DNA of 64,000 nucleotides, from positions 1 to 64,000 of the forward strand of contig JAIQFO010000026.1 of NCBI GenBank assembly GCA_020073215.1, written 5' to 3'. Below the pieces are notes generated by a model that worked only from the letters and a program-made list of their open reading frames with translations, was not told the origin of the DNA and searched no databases. The stretch is from Terriglobia bacterium. Lineage in GTDB: Bacteria > Acidobacteriota > Terriglobia > Terriglobales > Acidobacteriaceae. This document shows, one piece after another, positions 22,901 to 32,326 of the stretch. Position numbers and translations under genes: made by a program. Position 1 is the stretch's first letter. Each line of letters starts with the position of its first letter.

Positions 22901-25879
22901 ATGCCCGTGTGCCGCCCGCGACTCGGCCACGATTTGGGCCCACGGCGAGACCGTTTTTGGTCTCCATCTCCTTCAACTCAAAGAGGTTGGGGACACAGAT
23001 CTGGTTGGAACGGGCTCCTGGGTCTGCTGGCTTTTCTGCTTTTGGCGATGCCCGCTCTCGCCCAGCAGGATCTGATCGTCGGCATCACCGTCCACGGCAA
23101 CCGGCGTATCCCCGCCGACACGGTCCGGGCCCGCATCTTCACCAAGGTCGGCGACGTCTACGACACCGCCTCCATCGAACGCGACTTCAACGCCCTGTGG
23201 AACACTGGCTACTTTGAGGACATACGCTTTGAACGCGAGCAGACCGCCAAAGGCTGGATTCTTCACATCTACCTCAAGGAGCGGCCTACCATCCGCGAGA
23301 TCAACTACACCGGCCTGAATGCGGTTTCCACCAGCGACGTGCTCGACCGCTTCAAGGATCGCAAAGTCGGACTCGCAGTAGAGAACCAATACGACCCGAC
23401 CAAGATTAAGAAAGCCGAAGTCACGCTGAAACAACTGCTCTCCGAGCACGGGCGTCAGTTCGCTACGATTCGCACCGAGGTGCGCCCGATTCCGCCCAAT
23501 GCGGTCGGCATCACCTTCGTGGTTCGCGAAGGGCCGAAGGTTAAGGTGGGACGGATACGCTTCCGGGGCAACAAACACGTCAATGACCGCACCCTCCGCG
23601 CGGCCATGAAGAACCTGAAGCCCATCGGCATTCCGCACTCGATTTTTCTGGAAAACCTCTTCTCCAAGACCTACGACGCCACCAAGCTTGAAGAAGACAC
23701 GGAACGCGTCCGCGCCGAGTTCCAGAACCGCGGCTATTTCAAGGTGCTGGTTGACGACCCCAAAACCGAGATCCACGACACCGGACACGCCGGCGTCCAC
23801 GTCCCGCTGATCCAGCCGGGGCTCGGCAAGGCCGTCGATATCACCATGCCCATCGAAGAGGGCGACCGCTACCGACTGGGCACCATCACCTTCAAGAACA
23901 ACAAGGCGATCTCAAGCCAGGCCGCCCTGCGCAGCCTTTTCCCGATGAAGGACGGCGATATTTTCAGCCGGGAAAAGGTCGCGAAAGGACTCGAGAACCT
24001 GCGCAAAGCATACGGCGAAGCCGGCTACATTAACTTCACCTCTGTCCCCGACACCAAATTCGACGACGAGAAGAAGACCGTGAATCTGGAAATCGACGTG
24101 GACGAAGGCAAGCAGTTCTACGTGCGGCGCATTGAGTTTCAGGGCAATACCACCACCCGCGATAAAGTCATCCGCCGGGAAATCGCGCTGGAAGAAGGCC
24201 AGATCTATAACTCGCGTTACTGGGAGCTGAGCCTGCTGCGCCTGAACCAGTTGGGGTACTTTGAGCAGCTCAAGCCCGACGATCAAAACACCACCGAACG
24301 CCACCTGGACGAGAAGGCGGGCACGGTCGATCTCACCCTGAAGGTGAGGGAAAAGGGCAAGAACAGCATTGGACTGCAAGGCGGGGTCAGCGGCCTGGCC
24401 GGCGCGTTCGTTGGCGTCAATTACTCAACCAACAACTTCCTTGGACTGGGCGAGACGCTCTCCGTGCAGGCCAGTATCGGCGCCTACCAGCGCGACATCA
24501 TGTTCGGGTTCACCGAACCCTACTTGTTTGACCGGCCCATCCAGGCCGGCTTCCAGGTCTACCTGCGGAAGACCAACTTCAACGAAGCGCGGCAGTATGC
24601 GATTTCCACCGGACAGAATCTGAACCTGCCGTCGGCCTACCTGCAGAATCTGCAGGACTACTCACAGTCCAGTACCGGCTTGAGCCTGAGCGTAAGCTAT
24701 CCGCTGCACCGTTCTTTCAAGCGACTCGGAATCGCCTACTCGCTCGACCGTTCTTCGCTGATCGCCGTCAGCGCCGCCTCCAAGCTATTGTTCAACAATC
24801 TTAACTTCAGCGGCATCACCGGCCCCAACGCGCTTAACGGCATCGTTACCAGCAAGATCACGCCCAGCTTCTCCATGAACACTCTGGACGCGGCCTACGC
24901 GCCGCACCATGGCAAGAGCCTGTTTATTGGCGGGGAGTTCGCGGGCGTCGGCGGCACCGTTCACACCATCCGGCCGATTGTTCAGTTCAAGCAATTTTTC
25001 CCCATGCAGAAGCGCCGCAATGCGTTTGGCTACAACATTCAGGGATCGTTTATCACGGGATACGGCGGGATCGTCGCGCCTCCCTTTGAACGAGCCTACC
25101 TGGGTGGTGAGAACGATGTCCGCGGTTTCGACTTCCGCACCATCTCTCCCATTGCCTATCTGCCCAGCGCACAGACGGTGAACCTCAGAAACGGTGATGG
25201 AACGTTTGTTCCCGCCAATCCACACTTCCCGGTGCAGACCAACCCCAGCACCGGAGCCTGTATCAGCAACTGCGTGAATATCCCGGTTCCGTACCTGCAG
25301 TTGGTAACACCCGGCGGCGACTTTAGTTTGAACGCCAACGCTGAATACCGCATCACCATCGCCGGGCCAGTCGCCATCGCGCCCTTTCTCGACGCGGGCC
25401 TCGATCCGATCCTGCGCAACTCACAGTTGCAGGTCAACCCGACCCAGTTCAACACCCTGTTGAGTACGAAGTTCGGCTGCCCAATTCCGCCGAACGCTGA
25501 CAATGGTTACACCTGTCAAGGCGGGACAAGACTTCCGCCGGGTACCTTCTCGCCAAATCTCAGCCCGGTTTCTGGCACGAACTGGGTTGTGCGAATGTCC
25601 ACTGGAATCGAATTGCAGACCATGCTTCCGGTCGTGAATGCGCCCTTCCGCATTTACTATGCCTATAACGCCAGGCGCCTCGACAGCAGCGCGGCGCCGC
25701 CGATCCAGATCACCCGCGGCATGTTCCCTTGTCCTGTCGCGGGTGTTAACGGTTGTACCAATGGAGACAAAGGCGCTGGCGACTACACCTATAACCTGAC
25801 AAAGTCTACCCTGGGCTCGAACTACACACTCCGGGAACCACGAAAGACCTTCCGCTTCTCCGTAGCGACAACGTTTTAA
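22901..25879 (+). CDS. bamA: Outer membrane protein assembly factor BamA
   Basis: Up to 992 aa. A hydrophobic signal segment (GLLGLLAFLLLAMPALAQQ) ends in an ALA-QQ cleavage site, then five POTRA domains (ITVHGNRRIPADTVRARIFT, IREINYTGLNAVSTSDVLD, IRFRGNKHVNDRTLRAAM, LGTITFKNNKAISSQAALR, VRRIEFQGNTTTRDKVIRRE) and the 16-strand barrel with GLGETLSVQASIGAYQRDIM, YLGGENDVRGFDFRTISP (the VRGF lid-lock motif) and a terminal Phe. It inserts barrel proteins in the outer membrane. The exact start is unsure because the signal has an unusually long polar N-region; a later start is possible. Confidence 0.93.
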   Translation: MPVCRPRLGHDLGPRRDRFWSPSPSTQRGWGHRSGWNGLLGLLAFLLLAMPALAQQDLIVGITVHGNRRIPADTVRARIFTKVGDVYDTASIERDFNALWNTGYFEDIRFEREQTAKGWILHIYLKERPTIREINYTGLNAVSTSDVLDRFKDRKVGLAVENQYDPTKIKKAEVTLKQLLSEHGRQFATIRTEVRPIPPNAVGITFVVREGPKVKVGRIRFRGNKHVNDRTLRAAMKNLKPIGIPHSIFLENLFSKTYDATKLEEDTERVRAEFQNRGYFKVLVDDPKTEIHDTGHAGVHVPLIQPGLGKAVDITMPIEEGDRYRLGTITFKNNKAISSQAALRSLFPMKDGDIFSREKVAKGLENLRKAYGEAGYINFTSVPDTKFDDEKKTVNLEIDVDEGKQFYVRRIEFQGNTTTRDKVIRREIALEEGQIYNSRYWELSLLRLNQLGYFEQLKPDDQNTTERHLDEKAGTVDLTLKVREKGKNSIGLQGGVSGLAGAFVGVNYSTNNFLGLGETLSVQASIGAYQRDIMFGFTEPYLFDRPIQAGFQVYLRKTNFNEARQYAISTGQNLNLPSAYLQNLQDYSQSSTGLSLSVSYPLHRSFKRLGIAYSLDRSSLIAVSAASKLLFNNLNFSGITGPNALNGIVTSKITPSFSMNTLDAAYAPHHGKSLFIGGEFAGVGGTVHTIRPIVQFKQFFPMQKRRNAFGYNIQGSFITGYGGIVAPPFERAYLGGENDVRGFDFRTISPIAYLPSAQTVNLRNGDGTFVPANPHFPVQTNPSTGACISNCVNIPVPYLQLVTPGGDFSLNANAEYRITIAGPVAIAPFLDAGLDPILRNSQLQVNPTQFNTLLSTKFGCPIPPNADNGYTCQGGTRLPPGTFSPNLSPVSGTNWVVRMSTGIELQTMLPVVNAPFRIYYAYNARRLDSSAAPPIQITRGMFPCPVAGVNGCTNGDKGAGDYTYNLTKSTLGSNYTLREPRKTFRFSVATTF

Positions 25880-25885
25880 GAGCAG

Positions 25886-26037
25886 CATTTAGCACTTAGC
25901 CCTCAGCAATCAGCCAAGCCGGAGTTGATGAATTGCGTCGGGATTCCTTGCTGGATGGCATCCAGGCAGGTTCTTTAGGTTTTTCTGAAGGAACAGAAAC
26001 TGAATAGTGAGCACTAAGTGCTAAGTGCTAAATGCTG
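25886..26037 (+). repeat. Inverted word repeats between convergent genes (family C)
   Basis: GCATTTAGCACTTAGCCCTC at 25886 pairs with AGTGCTAAGTGCTAAATGC near 26015-26033. The words resemble the GCTGA/AGTGCTAA runs around rpsI. The structure lies between bamA and the radical SAM gene and may terminate both. Confidence 0.6.
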
Positions 26038-26041
26038 GCTG

Positions 26042-27079
26042 CTACTCGATGTGCACCAGGCCGCTGGCGGGCTCAGATGCCGGCGCCGGTCTTTGCGGGG
26101 CGCGCCAGGCATCCAGAACCGATACTTGGTGCACACATGACACCGTGCAATGGGGCGCGCACGGCTTCTCCGTGTGGAACTCGCGGCGCAAGTCGGCAAT
26201 CGTGTATTTCTCCAGTGGAATGCCCGGATACCCCCGCTGCTGTGAACAGTAATGCACCAGCCCGTCTTCGCAAATATAGAGATAGCGTGCCCCGGCGCGG
26301 CAGCGCCACTGATTAGGCCGCCCTAGCGCAATGTTGTCCTGGAAGGCATTCACGCGAGTGAAGCTGCGTTTCTCCAGTCCCTTCATTTCGTGGTACACAC
26401 GCCGTTCCTCGTCGTTCAAGGGCTGCACCTGTCCCGAGTCGTCGTGAATGATTCCCACGGTCGAACTGAAGCCCAGTTCCAGCGCGCGCCGGCCGATGGT
26501 GAGCGCATCCTGCGGATGGCTCACCCCTCCGCCCACCACTGAATTGATATTCACGTGAAAATCGGCGTGCTCGGCCAGCAATTGCAGCTTGCGGTCGAGC
26601 ACCTTCAGGCTCTTTTTCGAGACCTCGTCGGGATTCACGTTATCAATGGAAATCTGCAACCACTCCAGGCCGGCGCGGTTCAGCCGCTGGATGCGGTCCG
26701 CGGTCAGCAGATAACCATTGGTGATCAGGCCCGAGACAATCCGGCGCTTCCGCATGCGGTGGATAATGTCATCCAGTTGCGGATGCAGCAGCGGTTCACC
26801 GCCGCTGATCGTGACCACGGAAGTGCCAAGGTCGCCGAGCAGATCCACTCGCCGCAACATCTGCTCGGTGGGCACGGGCTTAGAAAAGTCATCGAACTCG
26901 TTGCAGTACGTGCAGGCCAGATTGCAGCGCCGGATGGGGATCAGATGGGCGAGCAGGGGATGGTCGGTCGACACCACGGCCTTGAGGATTTGCCATAATC
27001 CATGAACGTTGCGTTCTGCCGCCCTGAGATTGCGGCGTAGTTTGACGAGCGAGGAAGCCATAGGAATCTGATCTTTCAT
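26042..27079 (-). CDS. Radical SAM protein with SPASM-like C-terminus
   Basis: 345 aa. The cluster motif is [13 protein letters not shown] (C-x3-C-x2-C), followed by [14 protein letters not shown] and LITNGYLL, the GGE and strand-4 motifs of the family. The C-terminal third holds [29 protein letters not shown] and [12 protein letters not shown], enough Cys for an auxiliary cluster. Such proteins often modify peptides or act in cofactor assembly; no precursor peptide is visible nearby, so the substrate is unknown. Confidence 0.85.
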   Translation of the reverse strand: MKDQIPMASSLVKLRRNLRAAERNVHGLWQILKAVVSTDHPLLAHLIPIRRCNLACTYCNEFDDFSKPVPTEQMLRRVDLLGDLGTSVVTISGGEPLLHPQLDDIIHRMRKRRIVSGLITNGYLLTADRIQRLNRAGLEWLQISIDNVNPDEVSKKSLKVLDRKLQLLAEHADFHVNINSVVGGGVSHPQDALTIGRRALELGFSSTVGIIHDDSGQVQPLNDEERRVYHEMKGLEKRSFTRVNAFQDNIALGRPNQWRCRAGARYLYICEDGLVHYCSQQRGYPGIPLEKYTIADLRREFHTEKPCAPHCTVSCVHQVSVLDAWRAPQRPAPASEPASGLVHIE

Positions 27080-27171
27080 TTGAACATCTCGGCCCGGTCT
27101 GCGTCCAATTTCGGCCAGTATTCGGCGGAAAAGGAGGGTTGAACGGCAATTCCCGCAGGGCGCTTCGGAAA

Positions 27172-27573
27172 TCAGCCGACGTTTTCGTGTCTTGCCGCAG
27201 CCAGGGCCAACACCGCCTGCTCCAGGTTCTGGCGTTTGATCAGCACGTAATCCGTATCAAAGGTCGAAATCGCGAAGATCGGAATCCCGGCTTCCGCCAG
27301 CGGTTGCACGAACGAGGCCAACACTCCGGTCATCGAAAACGGAAACGGCCCTTCGAGTTTCAGCGCCACCCATCCGCGTTCGACCGGCGCACCGTCCGGG
27401 ATTCGATCTGCGGTGCAGACGTCTTCCCGGCAGACAATCGAAAGTTCGTCGCGGGTACGCACCACGCAGAAGAATCCGCCCTCGAGCGCCCAGGCTGGGA
27501 TGCGGGCCTCAGACGGGAGACGGCAGACAGCCAACTGCTCCCCAAGAACGCGGTATTTCAAATTGTGAGGCAA
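27172..27573 (-). CDS. ACT-domain amino-acid-binding protein
   Basis: 133 aa, two ACT-like halves as in COG3603/CASTOR-type proteins. The second half has [40 protein letters not shown] and [17 protein letters not shown], the classic beta-alpha-beta pattern with a Gly-Val-Leu ligand turn. It probably senses an amino acid; target unknown. The start is TTG 27573 by length; no clear ribosome site is visible. Confidence 0.75.
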   Translation of the reverse strand: MPHNLKYRVLGEQLAVCRLPSEARIPAWALEGGFFCVVRTRDELSIVCREDVCTADRIPDGAPVERGWVALKLEGPFPFSMTGVLASFVQPLAEAGIPIFAISTFDTDYVLIKRQNLEQAVLALAAARHENVG

Positions 27574-27609
27574 TGCAAAAAGGAAGGTTACTACATCAGC
27601 CCGCGAGGT

Positions 27610-28182
27610 CTACTGCATGGTCCCGCCCATGGGCACGTAGCGGAACCTCTTCCCATCGAAGAACACGGCAGAGCTCTCTCCAAAATCGCTGGCTTCTTCG
27701 ATGTAAATCGCTTGGATGGTTTTCTTTCGCAGGTTCATCTTTCGGACGGAGAGGGTCTTATACGGCAAATTCACAATCACGTACTTGGCTTTCGGCGTGG
27801 CGGAGCGCCAGCCGCCGGTCTCGGCGCCATAAATGATCAGGACCACCAATCCCCGCCGCTGCGGATCGGGCTCGCTGAAGGTGGTGGTGACCTTGGGGTC
27901 GCCATAGCCAAAGAAGTCGTAGTAAGGATCCATGACGGTGTAATTGTGCTCGGCCTGATTGGGCAGCGGATTCTTGCAACGCGCCGCAATGACCACATCT
28001 TCCACGCCATCGCCATCCAGATCGCCGAACACGGCTGCCACCTCGGGCACCAGCGTGAAGTCCATGCCAAACTGCTGTTGCACGAAATCGTTGTCGATTT
28101 TGCGAGCTGCCGGATTCCCCTGTCCGAAAGCTGGAAGCAAGATCGCGGCACCGAACGCCAGGAGTAACAGTACTTTTCTCAT
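27610..28182 (-). CDS. Secreted hypothetical protein with an FG-GAP-like calcium motif
   Basis: 190 aa. A clear signal peptide (MRKVLLLLAFGAAILLPAFG) precedes FGDLDGDGVEDVVIAAR, the D-x-D-x-D-G calcium loop of FG-GAP/VCBS propeller repeats. Only one such repeat is present, so it is not a full propeller. The rest (VIVNLPYKTLSVRKMNLRK, SSAVFFDGKRFRYVPMG) is beta-rich. No function assigned. Confidence 0.7.
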   Translation of the reverse strand: MRKVLLLLAFGAAILLPAFGQGNPAARKIDNDFVQQQFGMDFTLVPEVAAVFGDLDGDGVEDVVIAARCKNPLPNQAEHNYTVMDPYYDFFGYGDPKVTTTFSEPDPQRRGLVVLIIYGAETGGWRSATPKAKYVIVNLPYKTLSVRKMNLRKKTIQAIYIEEASDFGESSAVFFDGKRFRYVPMGGTMQ

Positions 28183-28379
28183 GGGTCTACTCTAGCCTGG
28201 GGGGAGTGACCAGGGGCAGGTAACGAAAGTCACCAGCGGGGGCGGAATAAGTCGGGAATCGAGGCTCCTTAGTGGTATTGCTTTTTGCGAGGTCACCTTT
28301 TAGAATTCACCGTTGCTTGATTGGCAAGGATTTATCTAACAAGCGGCAGGCCGGAACCTCCCCCATAGGAGCGATGAAA

Positions 28380-29051
28380 ATGAAGCGAAGCTATATCGGG
28401 CTCGCGTTGAGTGCGCTGTTTGCGGTGGGAGCGGCGTTGAGCCTGCCGAGTTGCGGAAACCAAAAGCAGCTGGTGAGCCTTCAGGTTCAGCCGTCTGGTT
28501 TTACCTTTGCTTTGCCCACTCCGGGGGCGGCCGGACAGTTCACTGCGATCGGAACTTTTATCCATCCTCCCTCAACGGAAGACGTCACCAGCAAGGCCAC
28601 TTGGGCGGTTGACGATAACGTGGTTGACATCAGCGGCGGTCTGGTGACAACGAACGGCAACTGCGGTTCCGCGAATGTCTCCGCAACCATGCCGAAAGGC
28701 ACGGGTGGTCGATCCAACATCGTAATTGGCTATTCGTTTGTGACAGTAGAGAATCCCAACGACCCGAACTGCCCCGGGGGCAGCGCGACCAGCGGGACTT
28801 TAGTGGTAACGCCGGCGGGAGCTGGCGTGGGAACGGTGGCGAGTCTGCCCACAGGGATCAATTGTCCCGGGACGAGTTGTGGCGCCCAGTTTACGGCGGG
28901 AGTCGTGGTCACCTTGACCGCATCCCCAGGCGCGAACTCAAGCTTTGGCAGTTGGGCGGGATGCACTCCTTTGTCGACTGCGAACGAATGCACAGTAACG
29001 ATACCCGGGGGCGGCGTCGTGAATGTGACAGCTACTTTTACTTCGCCGTAA
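28380..29051 (+). CDS. Lipoprotein with Ig-like and InlB-repeat-like domains
   Basis: 223 aa. The signal ends LSLPSCGN, a plausible lipobox with Cys25. An Ig-like (Big_2-type) region follows (SLQVQPSGFTFALPTPGAAG, VTSKATWAVDDNVVDISGG), then a bacterial repeat of the InlB-B type (GVVVTLTASPGANSSFGSW, CTVTIPGGGVVNVTATF). ATG 28380 has AGGAG eight bases upstream and fits better than ATG 28374. Probably anchored in the outer membrane; ligand unknown. Confidence 0.7.
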   Translation: MKRSYIGLALSALFAVGAALSLPSCGNQKQLVSLQVQPSGFTFALPTPGAAGQFTAIGTFIHPPSTEDVTSKATWAVDDNVVDISGGLVTTNGNCGSANVSATMPKGTGGRSNIVIGYSFVTVENPNDPNCPGGSATSGTLVVTPAGAGVGTVASLPTGINCPGTSCGAQFTAGVVVTLTASPGANSSFGSWAGCTPLSTANECTVTIPGGGVVNVTATFTSP

Positions 29052-29129
29052 GCGCCGACCCGGCGGATTGGAACATTCTTCCGAAAGTCTAGAGGGAAGC
29101 CTTCGGGAAAAACTGAAGCCGTCGAGCAG

Positions 29130-29294
29130 TTATTCGTCTGCGAGAAGCTTGCCGAGCGTGGGCTTGTGTTTCTCCGGCTTGGTTGTTTTTGCGGCGACGA
29201 GTTGGGACGCCTTGGGACTGCCGACGCGTTCGCGGGCCATCTCGCGGACAATCTTCGCGGCTGAGAAAACCTTTTTCTTGCGCTTGCGGGGCAT
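29130..29294 (-). CDS. Small basic hypothetical protein
   Basis: 54 aa, starting MPRKRKKKVFSAAKIV and ending KHKPTLGKLLADE. One third of the residues are Lys or Arg. The basic N-terminus and short amphipathic helix could bind nucleic acid. The frame is open further upstream, but ATG 29294 gives the most sensible product. Not recognised with certainty; a similar basic start and LGKLL ending are familiar from acidobacterial small proteins (recollection, not verified). Confidence 0.5.
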   Translation of the reverse strand: MPRKRKKKVFSAAKIVREMARERVGSPKASQLVAAKTTKPEKHKPTLGKLLADE

Positions 29295-29434
29295 GGTCGT
29301 AATCCTCGCATCTTCGCACATTCCATCCGCAAAAGTGCAATAATCGGAGGTTGGCGTGGAGGCCCACTCCTTCGCAAAAAGACGCGAATGAGTGGGGCAC
29401 CCGCCGCGTTAGCCCTAATTCCGAGGCCTAATTC

Positions 29435-29710
29435 ATGGATGAGCGCGAATTTTTCGACGAGCGGTCCGATAAGAAGCCGGCAAATTTAAGCTGTCCGCAT
29501 TGCCATCAGTCGGCGGAGTACGAGATCCAGTGGCTGGTGCGCATGAAGAAGAAGAGTCTGCCGCCGCGCGCGGACGATCGCGACCGCGCCAAGTTCGCCA
29601 AGGCCCAGTCGTACATGCTGCGCCGGGACGACATGATGATGTGCAAGAACATGCGCTGCCGCAAGCGATTTGAGATCACAGGCGTGCAGAGCGTCGCGTT
29701 TCTGCAGTAG
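29435..29710 (+). CDS. Zinc-ribbon hypothetical protein
   Basis: 91 aa. CPHCHQSAEY near residue 20 and CKNMRCRKRF near residue 70 provide a C-x2-C...C-x4-C set for one zinc ion. The region between is strongly basic (RMKKKSLPPRADDRDRAKF). It could be an RNA- or ribosome-associated ribbon; no family recognised. Confidence 0.65.
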   Translation: MDEREFFDERSDKKPANLSCPHCHQSAEYEIQWLVRMKKKSLPPRADDRDRAKFAKAQSYMLRRDDMMMCKNMRCRKRFEITGVQSVAFLQ

Positions 29711-30055
29711 TCGGGTTGTGGTTCGCAGCTTCCGCAATGACATTTCCATCGCACCTTGAAGGTGGGCAGGCAATTCCCTAACTCGCTTTTCACAGTTTCT
29801 TCGCCCTCGATTCCTCTGCTGTTGCGTTCCCACAAAGGTTGCCCGTTGAGTCAAGAATTTTACAAGGTCAATCCTGTACCGCGAATTTTCCGTTCGAATG
29901 TAGAATTTGCCCGCCGCGGAAATCTCGAACCTACCCACCATTTGTTGCAAGCTGCTGAACCTGCCCGAGATATCGCCACCCAGAATTTCTTTGGCAGAGC
30001 GGTTGCACCCGGATCACGGATGAGCCACATGCTCATCACAGGAGGTTTTGTGGAC
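29711..30055. other. 345-base leader without a gene
   Basis: Between the zinc-ribbon gene and the three-repeat secreted protein. It is less GC-rich than its surroundings and contains a TAGAAT hexamer near 29900 that could be a -10 element. The frame of the downstream protein is open through part of it but shows no protein-like sequence before the signal peptide. Confidence 0.35.
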
Positions 30056-30937
30056 ATGGCAACCAACAAAACGAGACGCCGATACGCCCGCGCTTGGTTG
30101 GCGCCGCTGCTCGCGTTGGCAATGCTGTTCTGGGTTGGCACGCCGGCGAGTGGACAGAATTCAACTTCTGCGATGCCGACTCAAGACAACGACACCACCC
30201 GCAGGGAACTGGCGAATATGGACCAGTTCCTCGACAGCCATCGGGAAATCTCCGAACAGCTGCGCAAGGATCCTTCGCTGATCGACAACCGCCAGTGGAC
30301 CGACAAGCACCCGGCGCTGCAGGAGTTTCTGCAGACGCACCCTGGCATACGTGAAGAGTTCCGTGAGAACCCGAACGCCTTCATGCGGGAGGAGGAACGC
30401 TTCGACCAGCGAGAGGGCGATCGAGACACAACCCGTTGGCAACTGGCGAGCATGGACCGATTCCTCGACAACCATCAGGAGGTCGCGGAACAGTTGCGCA
30501 AGGATCCCTCACTGATCGACAACCGCCAGTGGGTCGAGAACCATCCTGCCTTGCAGCAGTATTTGCAGGCGCATCCTGAAGTGCGTGAGGAGTTCCGTGA
30601 GAACCCGAATGCCTTCATGCAAGCGGAGATGCGCTTCGACCAACGAGAAGACCAGCGCAACGGACGGGGGGAGATGGCAAGCTTTGGCCAATTCCTCAGC
30701 GGCCATGCCACGGTGGCGGAGCAACTCTCCAAGGATCCTTCGTTGGCCAACAACAAGGAGTTTCTGGCGAGTCATCCAGAACTTGGCGAGTACTTGAAGG
30801 CTCACCCCGGAGTGACGCAGCAGCTGGCGGCGAACCCGCAGGCAGTCATGAGTTTGAGTTCGGTGACTCAAGCAAGCGGCACAACGACAACCACGAAGAC
30901 TTCCACGCCGAAGGTGAAGGTCGATCCCAATCGGTAG
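30056..30937 (+). CDS. Secreted protein with three 70-residue helical repeats
   Basis: About 293 aa. A signal peptide (ARAWLAPLLALAMLFWVGTP, then ASGQ) is followed by three repeats. Copies 1 and 2 share DPSLIDNRQW, HPALQ, LQ(T/A)HP, REEFRENPNAFM and RFDQRE, about 75% identical; copy 3 (FLSGHATVAEQLSKDPSLAN) is more diverged. Each repeat looks like paired helices with HP-turns. The C-terminus is Thr-rich. AGGAGG at 30040 serves GTG 30050 or ATG 30056. Not recognised; likely periplasmic. Confidence 0.75.
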   Translation: MATNKTRRRYARAWLAPLLALAMLFWVGTPASGQNSTSAMPTQDNDTTRRELANMDQFLDSHREISEQLRKDPSLIDNRQWTDKHPALQEFLQTHPGIREEFRENPNAFMREEERFDQREGDRDTTRWQLASMDRFLDNHQEVAEQLRKDPSLIDNRQWVENHPALQQYLQAHPEVREEFRENPNAFMQAEMRFDQREDQRNGRGEMASFGQFLSGHATVAEQLSKDPSLANNKEFLASHPELGEYLKAHPGVTQQLAANPQAVMSLSSVTQASGTTTTTKTSTPKVKVDPNR

Positions 30938-31075
30938 CGAATCGGGGGTTGGTGCGAACGGGGAGGCCGGGCGACCGGTCTCCATCTTTCTCTCTGATTC
31001 CGATTTTGCGCTCGGGATTTTGTTTGCGATTCATTCGTGGTGTAACACCAGGGTGAAATAACCAAGGGAGGTGCT

Positions 31076-31600
31076 ATGAATGTCAAAACATCACTCATCG
31101 TTGTGCTGTCGTTGCTGCTGGCTGCCTCCTCCATTGCGGAAGGCAAGAACAAGAAGAAGCAGCCCCAGAGAGGCATGTTAGAGAGTATGCAGGCGGTACC
31201 TTGTGGCGCCAAACAAAGGGGCCTCTCGGGTTTGGGCAGCGTGTTCGGATCCATTGGGGTGGAGCACGTGAACTCACATGAACAGTTGTGCCCCCAATAT
31301 CTGTTCCGAACCGACGAAATGGAGTATCACATTCGTCCCTTGGACCTGAAGCACGCCGTGCTTCTGCCCGTCGGCCATGAGGGTGAATTCAAACTCAAGA
31401 AGGACCGGCTGGTCCTGAAGGTGCCTGACGGCGATAAGAAGGCGCGAGCCTACCAGGTGGTTGCAATGCAACCGACAAATTCCGAAGGTAAGGTTGAGAG
31501 CAGCGCGTATCGTCCGGCGGAGAAGCCGGCCGAATCTCGGCCTCCAATGCGGGATGGGAGCAAAGTCGTCGGCCAGAGCAACGGTCCTCCCCCGCGGTAA
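31076..31600 (+). CDS. Secreted hypothetical protein
   Basis: 174 aa. Signal peptide TSLIVVLSLLLAASSIAEG, then a basic stretch (GKNKKKQPQRG), a central domain with two Cys (VPCGAK, EQLCPQYLFRT) that may pair, and a disordered Pro/Arg-rich tail. GGGAGG precedes the ATG. No family recognised. Confidence 0.65.
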   Translation: MNVKTSLIVVLSLLLAASSIAEGKNKKKQPQRGMLESMQAVPCGAKQRGLSGLGSVFGSIGVEHVNSHEQLCPQYLFRTDEMEYHIRPLDLKHAVLLPVGHEGEFKLKKDRLVLKVPDGDKKARAYQVVAMQPTNSEGKVESSAYRPAEKPAESRPPMRDGSKVVGQSNGPPPR

Positions 31601-31710
31601 ACCGCCGGTGGCGGCACGTTCGGCGGGTAATTCGGCCGAGGGTCATTCAGGGTAGAAATTCCGGAAAACCGATAGACCCCACGACAGCTAGCTCTTTTAC
31701 GGAGGAGCGG

Positions 31711-32160
31711 TTAGCGACGAGCGACGAGCGAGGCGGCGAGGCGGCGGACACTGTGGAGGAGCAGACCCAGGGCTTCCGAGGCCGGTAAAGTAAGAGGAGA
31801 TGACTTGGTTGGTGGCGCATCGCCGAAGCCCTCTTGCTCCATTCGTTTGGCCGCGGCGGCCAAGCGCGCCGCACTGGCGTCTTCCATGGCCAGGAAGCGG
31901 AAGGCTTGGGCCAGCGGGACGCCATCGGCGCCGGTCTGAAGAAATTCGATATGAGCGCTGACTTTGCCGAAGACCGTTTTCATCACCACCTCACCCATGG
32001 TCCCGTGGGCAATCGGACCCTTGGAGAGAACGGCGGAACCTCCGGTAAGAGAGAGGCGCTGAAGGACGCCCACGAAGTGGGTAGCGTCGACGGTAAATAG
32101 CGCGCGCTCGCCGTTGGGAACGCGGATGCGAGGCGGGCGCGACTTCTGAGACTTCTTCAC
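31711..32160 (-). CDS. PilZ-like domain protein
   Basis: 149 aa. The N-terminal 90 residues follow the PilZ beta-barrel (VGVLQRLSLTGGSAVLSKGP, GTMGEVVMKTVFGKVSAHIE, LAQAFRFLAMED). The cyclic-di-GMP arginine motif (RxxxR) is not clear (RIRVPNGERAL), so nucleotide binding is uncertain. The C-terminal helix ends SVRRLAASLVARR. Regulates an unknown target. Confidence 0.55.
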   Translation of the reverse strand: MKKSQKSRPPRIRVPNGERALFTVDATHFVGVLQRLSLTGGSAVLSKGPIAHGTMGEVVMKTVFGKVSAHIEFLQTGADGVPLAQAFRFLAMEDASAARLAAAAKRMEQEGFGDAPPTKSSPLTLPASEALGLLLHSVRRLAASLVARR

Positions 32161-32326
32161 GATGAGTCAGCATCGCAAGCGGCAAGAGCGCAGTCAAGGT
32201 TACGGCGGTACTAGCGGTATCGCGCAGAGATAAGCGGCGGACACTGCTGTCCTCGTCCCATCCGCTCGTTTATACTAGCCAGTTTGGTCTGTGCCAGTTG
32301 ACGATGCCAGGGATGGGAGCCGATCG

